From assembly GCF_040892545.1 (NCBI RefSeq), contig NZ_CP156079.1:434001-498000 (forward strand): a DNA stretch of 64,000 bases. Reading direction: 5' to 3'. Within the stretch, counting starts at the first letter, position 1. Each line of letters begins with the position of its first letter. This document shows, in pieces, positions 42,760 to 54,981 of this stretch. This DNA is from Paracidovorax avenae (lineage in GTDB: Bacteria; Pseudomonadota; Gammaproteobacteria; Burkholderiales; Burkholderiaceae_C). Both the position numbers and the translations under genes were made by a program. The notes beneath the pieces were generated by a model. It was given only the letters and a program-made list of their open reading frames with translations. It did no database searches and was not told the origin of the DNA.

Positions 42760-43137
42760 ATGCTGCTGCATCGGATATTTCAAGACGAAGAGGGCGCTGA
42801 TGCCGGCGCCGTGCATTCCGGCGCACGCCGTGCGCGCCCCGCGGTGCCCGGCGTGGTCCTGCCGGTCAGGCTGGCACGGGAGCCCGCACTGCGCGTGCGC
42901 CAGCGCCTCCATGCCGCGCTGGGCCCGTTGCTGGGCACCTACCGCCTGTCGGTGGATGCCGTGCGGCCGGTGTGCACGGTCTACCTGCATCTGCGCGAGT
43001 CCGACATCGGCGAGTGCATGCACCGGCTCATGGCCGCCTTGCCGATGGCGGAATTCGGGCGCATCGGCCGCGTATTCCATGGCTTGCCGCAGCCCGCGGA
43101 GCCTTCTCTGGCAGAGGTGTCGCGTGTCCACGCATGA
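42760..43137 (+). CDS. hypothetical protein downstream of kdpE
   Basis: A 125-residue protein without recognised family. The first 30 residues are Arg/Ala-rich and may not be translated; the core from about 35 to 105 (around RVRQRLHAALGPLLGTY, TVYLHLRESDIGECMHRLMAAL) alternates strand and helix as in small ferredoxin-like/ACT-type folds. The ribosome site of ATG 42760 is weak (AGAG very near the codon). The KdpE-type repeat 70 bases upstream suggests K+-dependent expression. Its end overlaps the start of the next small ORF by 14 bases. Confidence 0.55.
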   Translation: MLLHRIFQDEEGADAGAVHSGARRARPAVPGVVLPVRLAREPALRVRQRLHAALGPLLGTYRLSVDAVRPVCTVYLHLRESDIGECMHRLMAALPMAEFGRIGRVFHGLPQPAEPSLAEVSRVHA

Positions 43138-43246
43138 CGTGCCGGCGCTGTGGCAGGCCGGCCTGGCCATCCTCGCGCTGTTCACTCCGCTCGCCGTCGC
43201 CTGGGGCGTCGTGCGCTGGAGCATGCGGCGCAACGCTCGCCGCTGA
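43124..43246 (+). CDS. small single-span membrane protein
   Basis: A 40-residue ORF from GTG 43124 with AGAGG 7 bases upstream. Residues 9-31 (LWQAGLAILALFTPLAVAWGVV) form one membrane helix, then a basic tail (RWSMRRNARR), i.e. N-out/C-in by the positive-inside rule. It overlaps the previous gene by 14 bases in another frame, so coupling is likely. No family recognised; may be a partner of the 125-residue protein or the Kdp complex. Confidence 0.6.
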   Translation: MSTHDVPALWQAGLAILALFTPLAVAWGVVRWSMRRNARR

Positions 43247-43441
43247 ATCACAGGAGCACTCGGCAGACCGGCGCTTGGCCGGCAAGTCCTTCGCCGGGTG
43301 CCCGTCGCGGTGCGGGCCCTGCGCTGTGCTACTCCAAAAATTCAATGATTCCAATGCCTCAATAGTTTTTGCAAATACGAGGCTTACAATGTGAAGCGGT
43401 AAGTTTTTGTAAACATTTCGGATCTTTCGAGGAAATTGGAA

Positions 43442-43969
43442 ATGAGAACTATCGACAAAGCCATCGGCAGCCTGGCTGCGGTCTTCGTGGGGCTGTCCTG
43501 CACCCAAGCCATGGCCGAGCCCGTGCCGCCCGTCACGGTCACCTATGCGCCGCCTGCTGCGCTGCCTGTTCCCACGTTATCGCAATGGGGCTTGATCCTG
43601 CTGACGCTCGCGTTGCTCGTCCTGGTCTATCGCACCCTGCGCAAAGCGTCCCATGGACGGCCCATCGCATGGGCTTTGCTGGCGGGAGCTCTCGCTCTTT
43701 CCGTGGGCGGAGCTGGCAGCTGGATCGGAAAGTCGTTCGCTGCGCCAAGTGCCAGGCAACTCTCCGTGCCTGCCGGCGGTTCGGTGCAAGTGAGCTCCGG
43801 TCTGTACATCCTCACCAACACGAGTGGCGTGGCGCAGCAGATCATCAGGATCGACGTACCCGCCGTGTACACGCGGCTGTCCATCGACGGCCAATTCCCC
43901 GCCGAGTGCTCGGTGGGCGCGGTGCTTGCGCCCAACGCTGCCTGCTCCACGCACTTCAATCTCGAATGA
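43442..43969 (+). CDS. midcut/IPTL-type sorting-signal protein (XrtH-linked)
   Basis: A 175-residue exported protein. A signal peptide ends near residue 25 (AMA-EP). After a Pro-rich stretch comes PTLSQWG (44-50) followed at once by a membrane segment and basic YRTLRK, the arrangement of IPTL-CTERM exosortase signals. Here, however, the signal is in the middle: a second membrane segment (about 76-92) and a soluble C-terminal domain with two Cys follow. This matches the class NCBI calls 'midcut-by-XrtH'. The ATG is preceded by GAGG at 9 bases. The 190 bases upstream are unusually AT-rich and include TACAAT at 43385. No exosortase gene is in the window. Confidence 0.7.
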   Translation: MRTIDKAIGSLAAVFVGLSCTQAMAEPVPPVTVTYAPPAALPVPTLSQWGLILLTLALLVLVYRTLRKASHGRPIAWALLAGALALSVGGAGSWIGKSFAAPSARQLSVPAGGSVQVSSGLYILTNTSGVAQQIIRIDVPAVYTRLSIDGQFPAECSVGAVLAPNAACSTHFNLE

Positions 43970-43980
43970 CCTTCGACGCG

Positions 43981-44012
43981 GCCTGCCTCATCCCGCATAC
44001 GGGAAGGCAGGC
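43981..44012. terminator. long hairpin between convergent genes
   Basis: GCCTGCCT (43981-43988) pairs with AGGCAGGC (44005-44012), and inside it TCCCG (43991-43995) pairs with CGGGA (44000-44004) around CATA. The pairing is near-perfect over 13 bp, but no T run follows on either strand, so it may stop transcripts only weakly or protect mRNA 3' ends of the midcut gene and lipA. Confidence 0.4.
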
Positions 44013-44086
44013 CGGCAGGCAGGAGCGCCTGATCGCCGCGGTTCACCGGTCAGGGACGCGCACGGTTATCGCGCCCCTCTGCGGCG

Positions 44087-45067
44087 CTAGACGCCTGCCG
44101 CGTGCGCCTGCTGGTCCGCGTGGTAACTGGAGCGAACCATCGCACCCACGGCGGCGTGGGTGAATCCCATCCTGTAGGCCTCTTCCTCGTACATCTTGAA
44201 CGTGTCCGGGTGCACGTAGCGGCGCACCGGCAGGTGGCTGTTGGACGGCGCGAGGTACTGGCCGATGGTCAGCATGTCGATGTCGTGCGCGCGCATGTCG
44301 CGCATCACCTGCAGGATCTCTTCATCCGTCTCGCCCAGGCCCACCATGATGCCGCTCTTGGTGGGCACGCCGGGGTGCAGCGCCTTGAACTTCTTGAGCA
44401 GGTTCAGGCTGAACTGGTAGTCCGATCCCGGGCGCGCTTCCTTGTACAGGCGCGGCGCGGTCTCCAGGTTGTGGTTCATCACGTCGGGCGGTGCGGCCTT
44501 GAGGATCTCCAGCGCGCGGTCGTCGCGGCCGCGGAAGTCGGGCACGAGGATCTCGATCTGCGTGGCGGGCGAGAGCGCGCGGATGTTCTGGATGCACTCC
44601 ACGAAGTGGCCGCTGCCGCCGTCGCGCAGGTCGTCGCGGTCCACGCTGGTGATCACCACGTACTTCAGCTTGAGCGCGGCGATGGTGCGCGCGAGGTTGA
44701 GCGGTTCATCCTTGTCCAGCGGGTCCGGCCGGCCGTGGCCCACGTCGCAGAACGGGCAGCGGCGCGTGCACTTGTCGCCCATGATCATGAACGTGGCCGT
44801 GCCCTTGCCGAAGCACTCGCCGATGTTGGGGCAGGAGGCCTCCTCGCACACCGTGTGCAGCTTGTGCTCGCGCAGGATCTCCTTGATCTCGTAGAAACGC
44901 GTGGTGGGCGAACCGGCCTTGACGCGGATCCACTCGGGTTTCTTCAGCACCTCGCCCTGCTCCACCTTGATGGGGATGCGCGAAAGCTTCGCGGCGGCCT
45001 TCTGCTTGGCGAGCGGGTTGTAGGCGACGGTGGATTGCGCTTCGCGCACGACTTCGGGAGTGCTCAT
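44087..45067 (-). CDS. lipA: lipoyl synthase
   Basis: Radical SAM enzyme inserting two sulfurs into protein-bound octanoate, 326 residues. The auxiliary cluster cysteines are in [12 protein letters not shown], the radical SAM motif CxxxCxxC in CTRRCPFCD, and the C-terminal RSSY motif in VRSSYHAD. All family features and length are normal. It lies 14 bases downstream of lipB, forming the operon DUF493-lipB-lipA. Confidence 0.97.
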   Translation of the reverse strand: MSTPEVVREAQSTVAYNPLAKQKAAAKLSRIPIKVEQGEVLKKPEWIRVKAGSPTTRFYEIKEILREHKLHTVCEEASCPNIGECFGKGTATFMIMGDKCTRRCPFCDVGHGRPDPLDKDEPLNLARTIAALKLKYVVITSVDRDDLRDGGSGHFVECIQNIRALSPATQIEILVPDFRGRDDRALEILKAAPPDVMNHNLETAPRLYKEARPGSDYQFSLNLLKKFKALHPGVPTKSGIMVGLGETDEEILQVMRDMRAHDIDMLTIGQYLAPSNSHLPVRRYVHPDTFKMYEEEAYRMGFTHAAVGAMVRSSYHADQQAHAAGV

Positions 45068-45081
45068 GGCTGGTGCTGAGG

Positions 45082-45777
45082 TCAGGGCGCGAGGCGGATG
45101 GCCAATTGGCTGGCCAGCACGGAAGCCGCTTCGTCCCAGGTGGTGTGCACGCCGATTGTAGAAAGGTCCACGGTCGGCAGCCCTGCGTAGCCGCAAGGGT
45201 TGATGCGCGAGAAGGGTTCCAGGTCCATGTCCACGTTGAGCGCCACGCCGTGGTAGGTGCAGTGGCGCGAGACCTTGATGCCGAGCGCGGCGATCTTGCC
45301 CAGCCCGGTGAAGTCGGGCGCGGGCGCCACGGGCGACAGCGGGTCGGCCTTCTGCGGGCGCTGGGGCAGCAGGGCGTGGCTGCGTGGATCGTCCAGCCGC
45401 ACATAGATCCCCGGCGCGCCGGCCACCCGGTGGCCCGTGATGCCGAAGTGCGCGAGCGTGCGGATCGCTGCCTCTTCCACGCGATGGACATATTCCTTCA
45501 CGTAGTAGCCGGCGCGCCGCAGATCGACGAGCGGATAGGCCACCACCTGCCCGGGGCCGTGGAAGGTGACCTGCCCGCCGCGGTTGGTGGCCACCACGGG
45601 GATGTCGCCCGGTGCCAGCAGGTGGTCCGCGCGGCCCGCGAGGCCCTGCGTGAAATGGGGCGCGTGCTCGCACACCCAGAGGGCATCGGGCGTGCCGTCG
45701 GTGCGCTGCTCGGTGAACGCCTGCATGGCCTCCACCGTTTCGCGCAAATCCACCCGCCCGAGCATCCGCACCTGCAT
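45082..45777 (-). CDS. lipB: octanoyl-ACP:protein N-octanoyltransferase
   Basis: Moves octanoate from ACP to lipoyl domains, the step before LipA; 231 residues. The motif [14 protein letters not shown], with the catalytic Lys region [18 protein letters not shown] and the thiolate Cys in [10 protein letters not shown], are all present. ATG 45777 lies 15 bases after the DUF493 stop with CGGGA upstream. Confidence 0.96.
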   Translation of the reverse strand: MQVRMLGRVDLRETVEAMQAFTEQRTDGTPDALWVCEHAPHFTQGLAGRADHLLAPGDIPVVATNRGGQVTFHGPGQVVAYPLVDLRRAGYYVKEYVHRVEEAAIRTLAHFGITGHRVAGAPGIYVRLDDPRSHALLPQRPQKADPLSPVAPAPDFTGLGKIAALGIKVSRHCTYHGVALNVDMDLEPFSRINPCGYAGLPTVDLSTIGVHTTWDEAASVLASQLAIRLAP

Positions 45778-45791
45778 CGCCGTGTCCCGGA

Positions 45792-46103
45792 TCAGAGCAC
45801 CACCTTCACCATCGGGTGCGAGGAAAGCGCGCGGTACAGGTCGTCGAGCTGTTCGCGGCTGGTCGCCGTCACGGTGAGGGTCACGCCCAGGTAATTGCCT
45901 TCGCGGCTGTCTCGCAACTCGATGGTGGAGGCGTCGAACGATGGGTCGAAGCGGCGGGCCACCTCGGTCAGCGCATGGACGAACCCATCGGCCTTGCGGC
46001 CCATGACCTTGATGGGAAAGCGGGAGGGGTACTCGATGAGCGATTCCTTGCGCGGATCGCCCTCGGATCCGATCACCGGGGAAGGGGTGGGGGGCTGTGT
46101 CAT
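45792..46103 (-). CDS. DUF493 (YbeD-like) family protein
   Basis: A 103-residue ACT-like regulatory domain protein, [19 protein letters not shown] near the N-terminus being typical of YbeD/DUF493. It almost always sits before lipB, as here, and is thought to modulate lipoate metabolism; no biochemical role is firm. On the minus strand GACAAT ends 6 bases before the ATG and no ribosome site is visible, so a leaderless start is possible. Confidence 0.88.
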   Translation of the reverse strand: MTQPPTPSPVIGSEGDPRKESLIEYPSRFPIKVMGRKADGFVHALTEVARRFDPSFDASTIELRDSREGNYLGVTLTVTATSREQLDDLYRALSSHPMVKVVL

Positions 46104-46232
46104 GCGATGATTGTCGGCGAAGCAGGGGAGAGACACCCGGGCGGCGATGCGCCAAGCTGGTGCCCGCAAGAGGCTTGGTTCACCCATCGGGTGCACCGTT
46201 GCGCGCCGTTGTCGCACGCGCGCCCCAAGGCA

Positions 46233-46263
46233 TTGCAGGATGCAACGGGTTTTTACTTATAAT
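46233..46263 (+). promoter_or_regulatory. atp operon promoter
   Basis: A perfect -10 TATAAT (46258-46263) with TTGCAG (46233-46238) 19 bases upstream as the only -35-like hexamer. Transcription would start near 46270, giving a leader of about 54 bases before atpI. Confidence 0.65.
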
Positions 46264-46323
46264 CAAGGGCTTTGTAAGAAGTTCCAGCCCGGATGCCGGG
46301 CGTCCAGCAGGCGTTGACCAACC

Positions 46324-46794
46324 ATGAAAACAGACGCTCCGGACACTGGAACTGAGGTCGAGGATTCCGGTTTCAAGCCCCTTTCTGCAGCCGAGGCGCA
46401 GGAATGGCGGCAACGACATCCACCCGTGTCCATCTGGCGCATAGTTGCGGGCCAGGCGGCGGTGGGGCTCGTTGCGGCCCTGGTGGCCTGGGTGATGACC
46501 GGACGCTCCCATGTCGCCTGGTCCACGGGTTACGGAGCGCTGGCGGTGGTTCTTCCCGCAGCGCTTTTCGCCCGGGGCATGGCGCGCAGGAGGTCTTCCG
46601 CCGGGGGCGCCCTGACGGGACTCTTCGGATGGGAGCTGGTCAAGATTGCTTTGACCGTCGCCATGCTGGCGGCGGCGCCCCGGCTGGTGCCGGGATTGAG
46701 CTGGCTGGCTCTGCTCGCCGGCATGGTGGTGACGATGAAAACGTACTGGATCGCGCTCATGGTGCGGTCCGGTGTCCGCAAACCGATTGATTGA
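46324..46794 (+). CDS. atpI: ATP synthase subunit I
   Basis: A 156-residue membrane protein with four hydrophobic segments, the assembly helper for the c-ring. A Glu/Asp-rich hydrophilic N-terminus of about 38 residues precedes the first helix. The segment GYGALAVVLPAALFARGM is the family's most recognisable part. First gene of the atp operon, 15 bases before atpB. Confidence 0.88.
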   Translation: MKTDAPDTGTEVEDSGFKPLSAAEAQEWRQRHPPVSIWRIVAGQAAVGLVAALVAWVMTGRSHVAWSTGYGALAVVLPAALFARGMARRRSSAGGALTGLFGWELVKIALTVAMLAAAPRLVPGLSWLALLAGMVVTMKTYWIALMVRSGVRKPID

Positions 46795-46809
46795 GAGAAG
46801 AGTTGTCCG

Positions 46810-47688
46810 ATGGCCGCAGAAGCGCATGCCCCGACTGCCAGTGAATACATCGTTCACCACTTGCAGCATCTTCAGAACATCAAGCAGAAGTCCATCGTCG
46901 ATTTCTCCGTGGTGAACTACGACTCCGTCATCGTGGGCCTGGTGCTCGGCGCGATCGCCCTGTTCACCTTCTGGATATGCGCCCGCAAGGCGACTTCCGG
47001 CGTGCCGGGCCGCTTCCAGGCCGCCGTCGAGATCCTCGTCGAGATGGTGGACAACCAGGCCAAGGCCAACATCCACAACGCCGAGAGCCGCAAGTTCATC
47101 GCTCCCCTGGCCCTCACCGTGTTCGTGTGGATCTTCCTGATGAACGCGATGGACATGCTGCCCGTGGACCTGCTTCCCGCCATCTGGGCGCAGATCTATG
47201 GCGCCGCGGGCCACGACCCCCACCACGCCTACCTGCGCGTCGTGCCCACGGCCGACCTCTCCACCACGCTGGGCCTGTCCACGGCCGTGCTGATCCTCTG
47301 CCTGTACTACAGCGTGAAGATCAAGGGCCTGGGCGGCTGGGCCCACGAACTCGTGACCGCTCCGTTCGGCACGAGCAAGAATCCCGTCTTCGCCCTGATC
47401 CTGGGCGTGGTCAATCTGCTGATGCAGATCATCGAATACGTTGCCAAGACCGTGTCGCATGGCATGCGGCTGTTCGGCAACATGTACGCTGGTGAGTTGG
47501 TGTTCATGCTGATCGCCCTGATGGGCGGCGCGGCAGCCATGTCGCTTTCCGGTGTGTTGCTCCCCGTGGGGCACATCATTGCGGGCTCTATCTGGGCGAT
47601 CTTCCACATCCTGGTGATCACCCTGCAGGCCTTCATTTTCATGATGCTGGCGCTGATCTACCTCGGCCAGGCGCATGACGCTCACTGA
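46810..47688 (+). CDS. atpB: ATP synthase F0 subunit a
   Basis: Proton-channel subunit, 292 residues, with five to six membrane helices. The essential Arg lies in the helix with SHGMRLFGNMYAGEL, and the C-terminal helix contains QAFIFMMLALIYLGQA. The N-terminus is long and hydrophilic (HHLQHLQNIKQKS). Confidence 0.97.
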   Translation: MAAEAHAPTASEYIVHHLQHLQNIKQKSIVDFSVVNYDSVIVGLVLGAIALFTFWICARKATSGVPGRFQAAVEILVEMVDNQAKANIHNAESRKFIAPLALTVFVWIFLMNAMDMLPVDLLPAIWAQIYGAAGHDPHHAYLRVVPTADLSTTLGLSTAVLILCLYYSVKIKGLGGWAHELVTAPFGTSKNPVFALILGVVNLLMQIIEYVAKTVSHGMRLFGNMYAGELVFMLIALMGGAAAMSLSGVLLPVGHIIAGSIWAIFHILVITLQAFIFMMLALIYLGQAHDAH

Positions 47689-47991
<303 letters not shown>

Positions 47992-48025
47992 TTCCCGTCC
48001 AACGCCCAACTAGAAAGGTGTTGCC

Positions 48026-48496
48026 GTGAGTATCAACGCGACCCTGTTCGTTCAGGCCATCGTCTTCCTGATCCTGGTGCTGTTCACGATGAAGTTCGTG
48101 TGGCCCCCGATCGCGAAGGCGCTGGATGAGCGAGCCCAGAAAATCGCCGAAGGCCTCGCTGCTGCCGACCGCGCCAAGTCCGAACTCGTCGCCGTGAACC
48201 AGCGCGTCGAGACGGAACTCGCGCAGACGCGCAACGAAACGGCATCGCGTCTTGCGGACGCCGAGCGCCGTGCCCAGGCCATCATCGAAGAGGCCAAGGC
48301 CCGTGCGACCGAGGAAGGCAACAAGATCGTCGCCGCTGCCCGCGCCGAGGCCGAGCAGCAGACGATCCAGGCCCGCGAAGCCCTGCGCGAGCAGGTGGCC
48401 GCGCTGGCCGTCAAGGGTGCCGAGCAGATCCTCCGCAAGGAGGTCAATGCCGGCGTCCACGCCGATCTGCTGAACCGGCTCAAGACCGAGCTGTAA
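48026..48496 (+). CDS. atpF: ATP synthase F0 subunit b
   Basis: Peripheral-stalk subunit of 156 residues. One N-terminal membrane helix (about 5-26) is followed by a long charged coiled coil rich in Ala, Glu and Arg. GTG 48026 is the start; AGAAAGG lies upstream, and the usual N-terminus ([16 protein letters not shown]) follows directly. Confidence 0.96.
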   Translation: MSINATLFVQAIVFLILVLFTMKFVWPPIAKALDERAQKIAEGLAAADRAKSELVAVNQRVETELAQTRNETASRLADAERRAQAIIEEAKARATEEGNKIVAAARAEAEQQTIQAREALREQVAALAVKGAEQILRKEVNAGVHADLLNRLKTEL

Positions 48497-48511
48497 GTAA
48501 GGGACGCAACC

Positions 48512-49054
48512 ATGGCAGAACTCGCCACCATTGCCCGCCCTTACGCGGAAGCCCTGTTCAAGGCCTGCGCAGCCCAGCCGGGCGCCGACCTGGGCAGCAC
48601 CGTCGCCTGGGTGGACGAACTGGCGGCGATCGCTGCCGACCCGCAGGTGCGGCAGCTGGCCGACAACCCCAAGATCGAGCCCGGACAGCTGTTCGACCTG
48701 ATCGCCGGGGTGGTGCGCGCGCCGCTCTCCGATGCGGCCCGCAACTTCCTGCGCGTGCTCATCGACAACGGCCGCCTCGAAGCGCTGCCCGAGGTGGCTG
48801 CGCAGTTCCGCGCCCTGGTCAATCGCCAGAGCGGCTCGTCCGACGCGGTGGTCCACAGCGCGTTCCCGATCGACGCCGCCGCGCTGGCGGAGCTCGGTGC
48901 CTCGCTGGAGAAGCGCTTCGGCCGCAAGCTGAACCTCTCCGTGCAGCTCGACGAGTCGCTGATCGGCGGTGTGCGCGTGGCCGTGGGCGACGAGGTGCTC
49001 GACACCTCCGTCAAGGCCCGTCTGGAACAAATGAAAGCGGCCCTCGTCGCGTAA
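48512..49054 (+). CDS. atpH: ATP synthase F1 subunit delta
   Basis: Caps the alpha3beta3 hexamer and joins it to the b stalk; 180 residues. The N-terminal helical domain ARPYAEALF and the C-terminal region [47 protein letters not shown] are typical. Confidence 0.96.
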   Translation: MAELATIARPYAEALFKACAAQPGADLGSTVAWVDELAAIAADPQVRQLADNPKIEPGQLFDLIAGVVRAPLSDAARNFLRVLIDNGRLEALPEVAAQFRALVNRQSGSSDAVVHSAFPIDAAALAELGASLEKRFGRKLNLSVQLDESLIGGVRVAVGDEVLDTSVKARLEQMKAALVA

Positions 49055-49096
49055 GCGCCCGAGGTTTCGGCTAACCCAAGAAAGAAGGAAAGAGTC

Positions 49097-50656
<1,560 letters not shown>

Positions 50657-50674
50657 ACCGGACGAGGACCCATC

Positions 50675-51541
50675 ATGGCAGCAGGCAAGGAAATACGCGG
50701 CAAGATCAAATCGGTGGAGAACACCAAGAAGATCACCAAGGCCATGGAAATGGTGGCCGCGTCCAAGATGCGCAAGGCGCAGGACCGCATGCGTGCCGCA
50801 CGGCCCTACAGCGAGAAGATCCGCAACATCGCGGCGAACCTCGGCCAGGCCAATCCCGAGTACGTCCATCCCTTCATGAAGTCGAACGACGCCAAGACGG
50901 CCGGCTTCATCGTGGTGACGACGGACAAGGGCCTGTGCGGCGGCATGAACACCAACGTGCTGCGCGCCGTGACGGCCAAGCTGCGCGAACTGCAGTCGCA
51001 GGGCGTGACCACGCAGGCCGTCGCGATCGGCAACAAGGGCCTGGGCTTCCTGAACCGCGTCGGCGCCCAGGTGGTGTCGCATGCGACCGGCCTGGGGGAC
51101 ACCCCCCACCTGGACAAGCTGATCGGCCCCGTGAAGGTGCTGCTCGACGCCTATGCCGAAGGCAAGATCAACGGCGTGTACCTCGCGTACACGAAGTTCA
51201 TCAACACCATGAAGCAGGAATCGGTCGTCGAGCAGCTGCTGCCGCTCTCTTCCGAGAAGATGCAGGCCGAGAAGACCGAGCACGGCTGGGACTACATCTA
51301 CGAGCCCGATGCCCAGAGCGTCATCGACGACCTGCTCGTGCGCTACGTGGAGTCCCTGATCTACCAGGCCGTGGCCGAGAACATGGCGTCCGAGCAGTCG
51401 GCGCGCATGGTGGCCATGAAGGCCGCCACGGACAACGCGGGCAACGTCATCGGCGAACTCAAGCTGGTCTACAACAAGACGCGCCAGGCCGCGATCACGA
51501 AAGAACTTTCGGAGATCGTCGCGGGTGCCGCGGCAGTTTAA
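50675..51541 (+). CDS. atpG: ATP synthase F1 subunit gamma
   Basis: Central rotor shaft, 288 residues. Coiled-coil ends are seen in [32 protein letters not shown] and near the C-terminus in the [34 protein letters not shown] region. The conserved GLCGGMNTN loop is present near 88-96. Confidence 0.97.
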   Translation: MAAGKEIRGKIKSVENTKKITKAMEMVAASKMRKAQDRMRAARPYSEKIRNIAANLGQANPEYVHPFMKSNDAKTAGFIVVTTDKGLCGGMNTNVLRAVTAKLRELQSQGVTTQAVAIGNKGLGFLNRVGAQVVSHATGLGDTPHLDKLIGPVKVLLDAYAEGKINGVYLAYTKFINTMKQESVVEQLLPLSSEKMQAEKTEHGWDYIYEPDAQSVIDDLLVRYVESLIYQAVAENMASEQSARMVAMKAATDNAGNVIGELKLVYNKTRQAAITKELSEIVAGAAAV

Positions 51542-52990
<1,449 letters not shown>

Positions 52991-53110
52991 AGCGGCGCAT
53001 ACGGGCAGCCCGCGTCGTTGCCGTACTCCGGTACGGCTGTGCGCGGCGCCCGGCGGGCCCTCCCGTCTGCTTGCTTTATCCACCTTCTTTCAGAGCCCAG
53101 AGGAAAACCC

Positions 53111-53527
53111 ATGAACACCATCCACGTCGATGTGGTCAGCGCCGAAGAGTCCATCTTCTCGGGTGAGGCGCGCTTCGTCGCGCTGCCCGGTGAGGCCGGC
53201 GAGCTCGGCATCTACCCGCGCCACACGCCGCTGATCACCCGCATCAAGCCGGGATCGGTGCGCATCGAGACGGCCGACGGCGGCGAAGAGTTCGTCTTCG
53301 TGGCCGGTGGCATCCTCGAGGTGCAGCCCGAGCGCGTGACCGTGCTGTCCGACACCGCCATCCGCGGCAAGGACCTGGACGACGAGAAGGCCAACGCTGC
53401 CAGGGCCGCTGCCGAGGAAGCGCTGAAGAACGCCAAGAGCGACGTCGATTTCGCGCGCGCGCAGTCCGAGCTGGCCGTGATGGCCGCCCAGATCGCCGCA
53501 CTGCGCAAGTTCCGCCAGAAGCGTTGA
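53111..53527 (+). CDS. atpC: ATP synthase F1 subunit epsilon
   Basis: Rotor and self-inhibitory subunit, 138 residues. The N-terminal beta sandwich ([29 protein letters not shown]) and C-terminal helical hairpin ([14 protein letters not shown]...) are complete. Last gene of the operon; the terminator follows 42 bases after the stop. Confidence 0.96.
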   Translation: MNTIHVDVVSAEESIFSGEARFVALPGEAGELGIYPRHTPLITRIKPGSVRIETADGGEEFVFVAGGILEVQPERVTVLSDTAIRGKDLDDEKANAARAAAEEALKNAKSDVDFARAQSELAVMAAQIAALRKFRQKR

Positions 53528-53569
53528 GTCCTGCGGGGCCGGCGACGGCCTTGCGTACTCCACAACCAG

Positions 53570-53598
53570 GCCGCCCCATGGGGCGGCTTTTTCTTTTT
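53570..53598 (+). terminator. atp operon terminator
   Basis: Stem GCCGCCCC/GGGGCGGC (53570-53577 and 53580-53587) around AT, followed by TTTTTCTTTTT. It is a strong GC stem plus U-run at the expected place after atpC. Confidence 0.9.
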
Positions 53599-53865
53599 CC
53601 GAGCCTTCTTGGGCAATGCTTCCGGTCGACCGGGCCGGTACGGCGGGGGCCACGTGTTTCGGCTGCCGGAAACTGGACCGTGGGGTAGGCGTGCTCCGAC
53701 ATCGGCATGCGGCGGGCTGTACGGGAGGGCCCACGGGACGGGCGCTAGCATTCCTCATGCAAGCGCACACCAGGGCTTTCTTCCTTCTACGTACGTCGCA
53801 TTGGGCGGCGGGGTCAGCGGGGCGGCGGGTTGGCGCTTTCCTCCATTCCATGGAAGGGCTCGCGC
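53599..53865. other. intergenic stretch without a recognised gene
   Basis: About 270 bases between the atp terminator and the exonuclease gene. Short open frames are present on both strands but have no ribosome site or recognisable product. A CTACGTACGT palindromic step near 53790 is the only regular feature; no clear promoter was found although one must lie here. Confidence 0.5.
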
Positions 53866-54981
53866 ATGGCGGCTGCTTCCGATGACCTGGTGATCGCGCG
53901 TCCCGAGGGGCTCTACTGTCCCCCGGGCGATTTCTATATCGATCCCTGGAAGCCCGTGGAGCGGGCGGTCATCACGCACGGGCACTCCGACCACGCCCGA
54001 TGGGGCCACTCCCATTACCTGGCCCACATCGACAGCGAAGGGACCTTGCGCACCCGGCTCGGGGCCGACATCACGCTGCAGACGCTGCCGTACGGGCAGG
54101 CCATCGAACACCACGGCGTGCGCATCTCGCTGCATCCCGCAGGCCACGTGCTCGGGTCGGCCCAGGTGCGGCTCGAACATGGTGGCCGCGTCTGGGTGGC
54201 CTCCGGCGATTACAAGACCGGGCCCGACGGTACCTGCGTGCCGTTCGAGCCGGTGCGCTGCGACACCTTCATCACCGAGTCCACCTTCGGCCTGCCGATC
54301 TACCGCTGGCCCTCGCAGGAAGCGCTGTTCGCCGAGATCGACGCGTGGTGGCGGGCGAATGCCGCGCAGGGGCGGCCGTCGGTGATGCTGTGCTACGCCT
54401 TCGGCAAGGCGCAGCGCATCCTGCACGGCGTGGACGCTTCGATCGGGCCTATCGTGGTCCATGGCGCGGTGGAGCCGCTCAATGCCGTTTACCGGGCGGC
54501 CGGCGTGGCGCTGCCCCCGACGGTGCGGGCCACGGATCCGGCCGTGGATGCGAAGCTGCTGCAGACGGCCCTGGTGGTCGCGCCTCCTTCTGCCCAGGGC
54601 ACGCCCTGGATGCGCCGCTTCCCCCGGCATTCCGATGCTTTCGCCAGCGGCTGGATGCAACTGCGGGGCACCCGGCGCCGGCGCGGCGTGGACCGCGGCT
54701 TCGTGATGTCGGACCATGCGGACTGGCCCGGCCTGCAGTCGGCCATCGGTGCCACGGGGGCGGAGCGCGTCTTCGTGACGCATGGCAGCGTGGCCGTGCT
54801 GGTGCGCTGGCTCCGGGAGCAGGGCCTGGATGCGCAGTCGTTCCGCACGGAATACGGCAACGAGGACGACGATGCGGCGCCCGGTGCTTCCACGGCCGTG
54901 CCGCCGGTCGCCGCGCCGGGCGGTGATGCGTCGCCCGTGGAGGATGACGGCCGGCACGAGGGCGGGGAAGCGGCGCCATGA
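53866..54981 (+). CDS. ligase-associated metallo-beta-lactamase-fold DNA exonuclease
   Basis: A 371-residue MBL-fold nuclease of the SNM1/CPSF73-like class. The metal motif is THGHSDHARWGH; further ligands are in HPAGHVLGSAQ and SGDYKTGPDG, and the beta-CASP-like C-terminal part contains FVMSDHADWPGL. It is the first gene of the conserved set exonuclease-ligase-Lhr helicase-PdeM. The last ~40 residues are Ala/Pro/Asp-rich. ATG 53866 is preferred; an in-frame TTG at 53830 is possible. Its TGA overlaps the ligase ATG. Confidence 0.88.
   Translation: MAAASDDLVIARPEGLYCPPGDFYIDPWKPVERAVITHGHSDHARWGHSHYLAHIDSEGTLRTRLGADITLQTLPYGQAIEHHGVRISLHPAGHVLGSAQVRLEHGGRVWVASGDYKTGPDGTCVPFEPVRCDTFITESTFGLPIYRWPSQEALFAEIDAWWRANAAQGRPSVMLCYAFGKAQRILHGVDASIGPIVVHGAVEPLNAVYRAAGVALPPTVRATDPAVDAKLLQTALVVAPPSAQGTPWMRRFPRHSDAFASGWMQLRGTRRRRGVDRGFVMSDHADWPGLQSAIGATGAERVFVTHGSVAVLVRWLREQGLDAQSFRTEYGNEDDDAAPGASTAVPPVAAPGGDASPVEDDGRHEGGEAAP

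Noticed and set aside
44087..45673. lipA frame extended upstream to about 528 codons
   Set aside because: The extra part is the lipB gene read in the wrong frame; the lipA start is ATG 45067.
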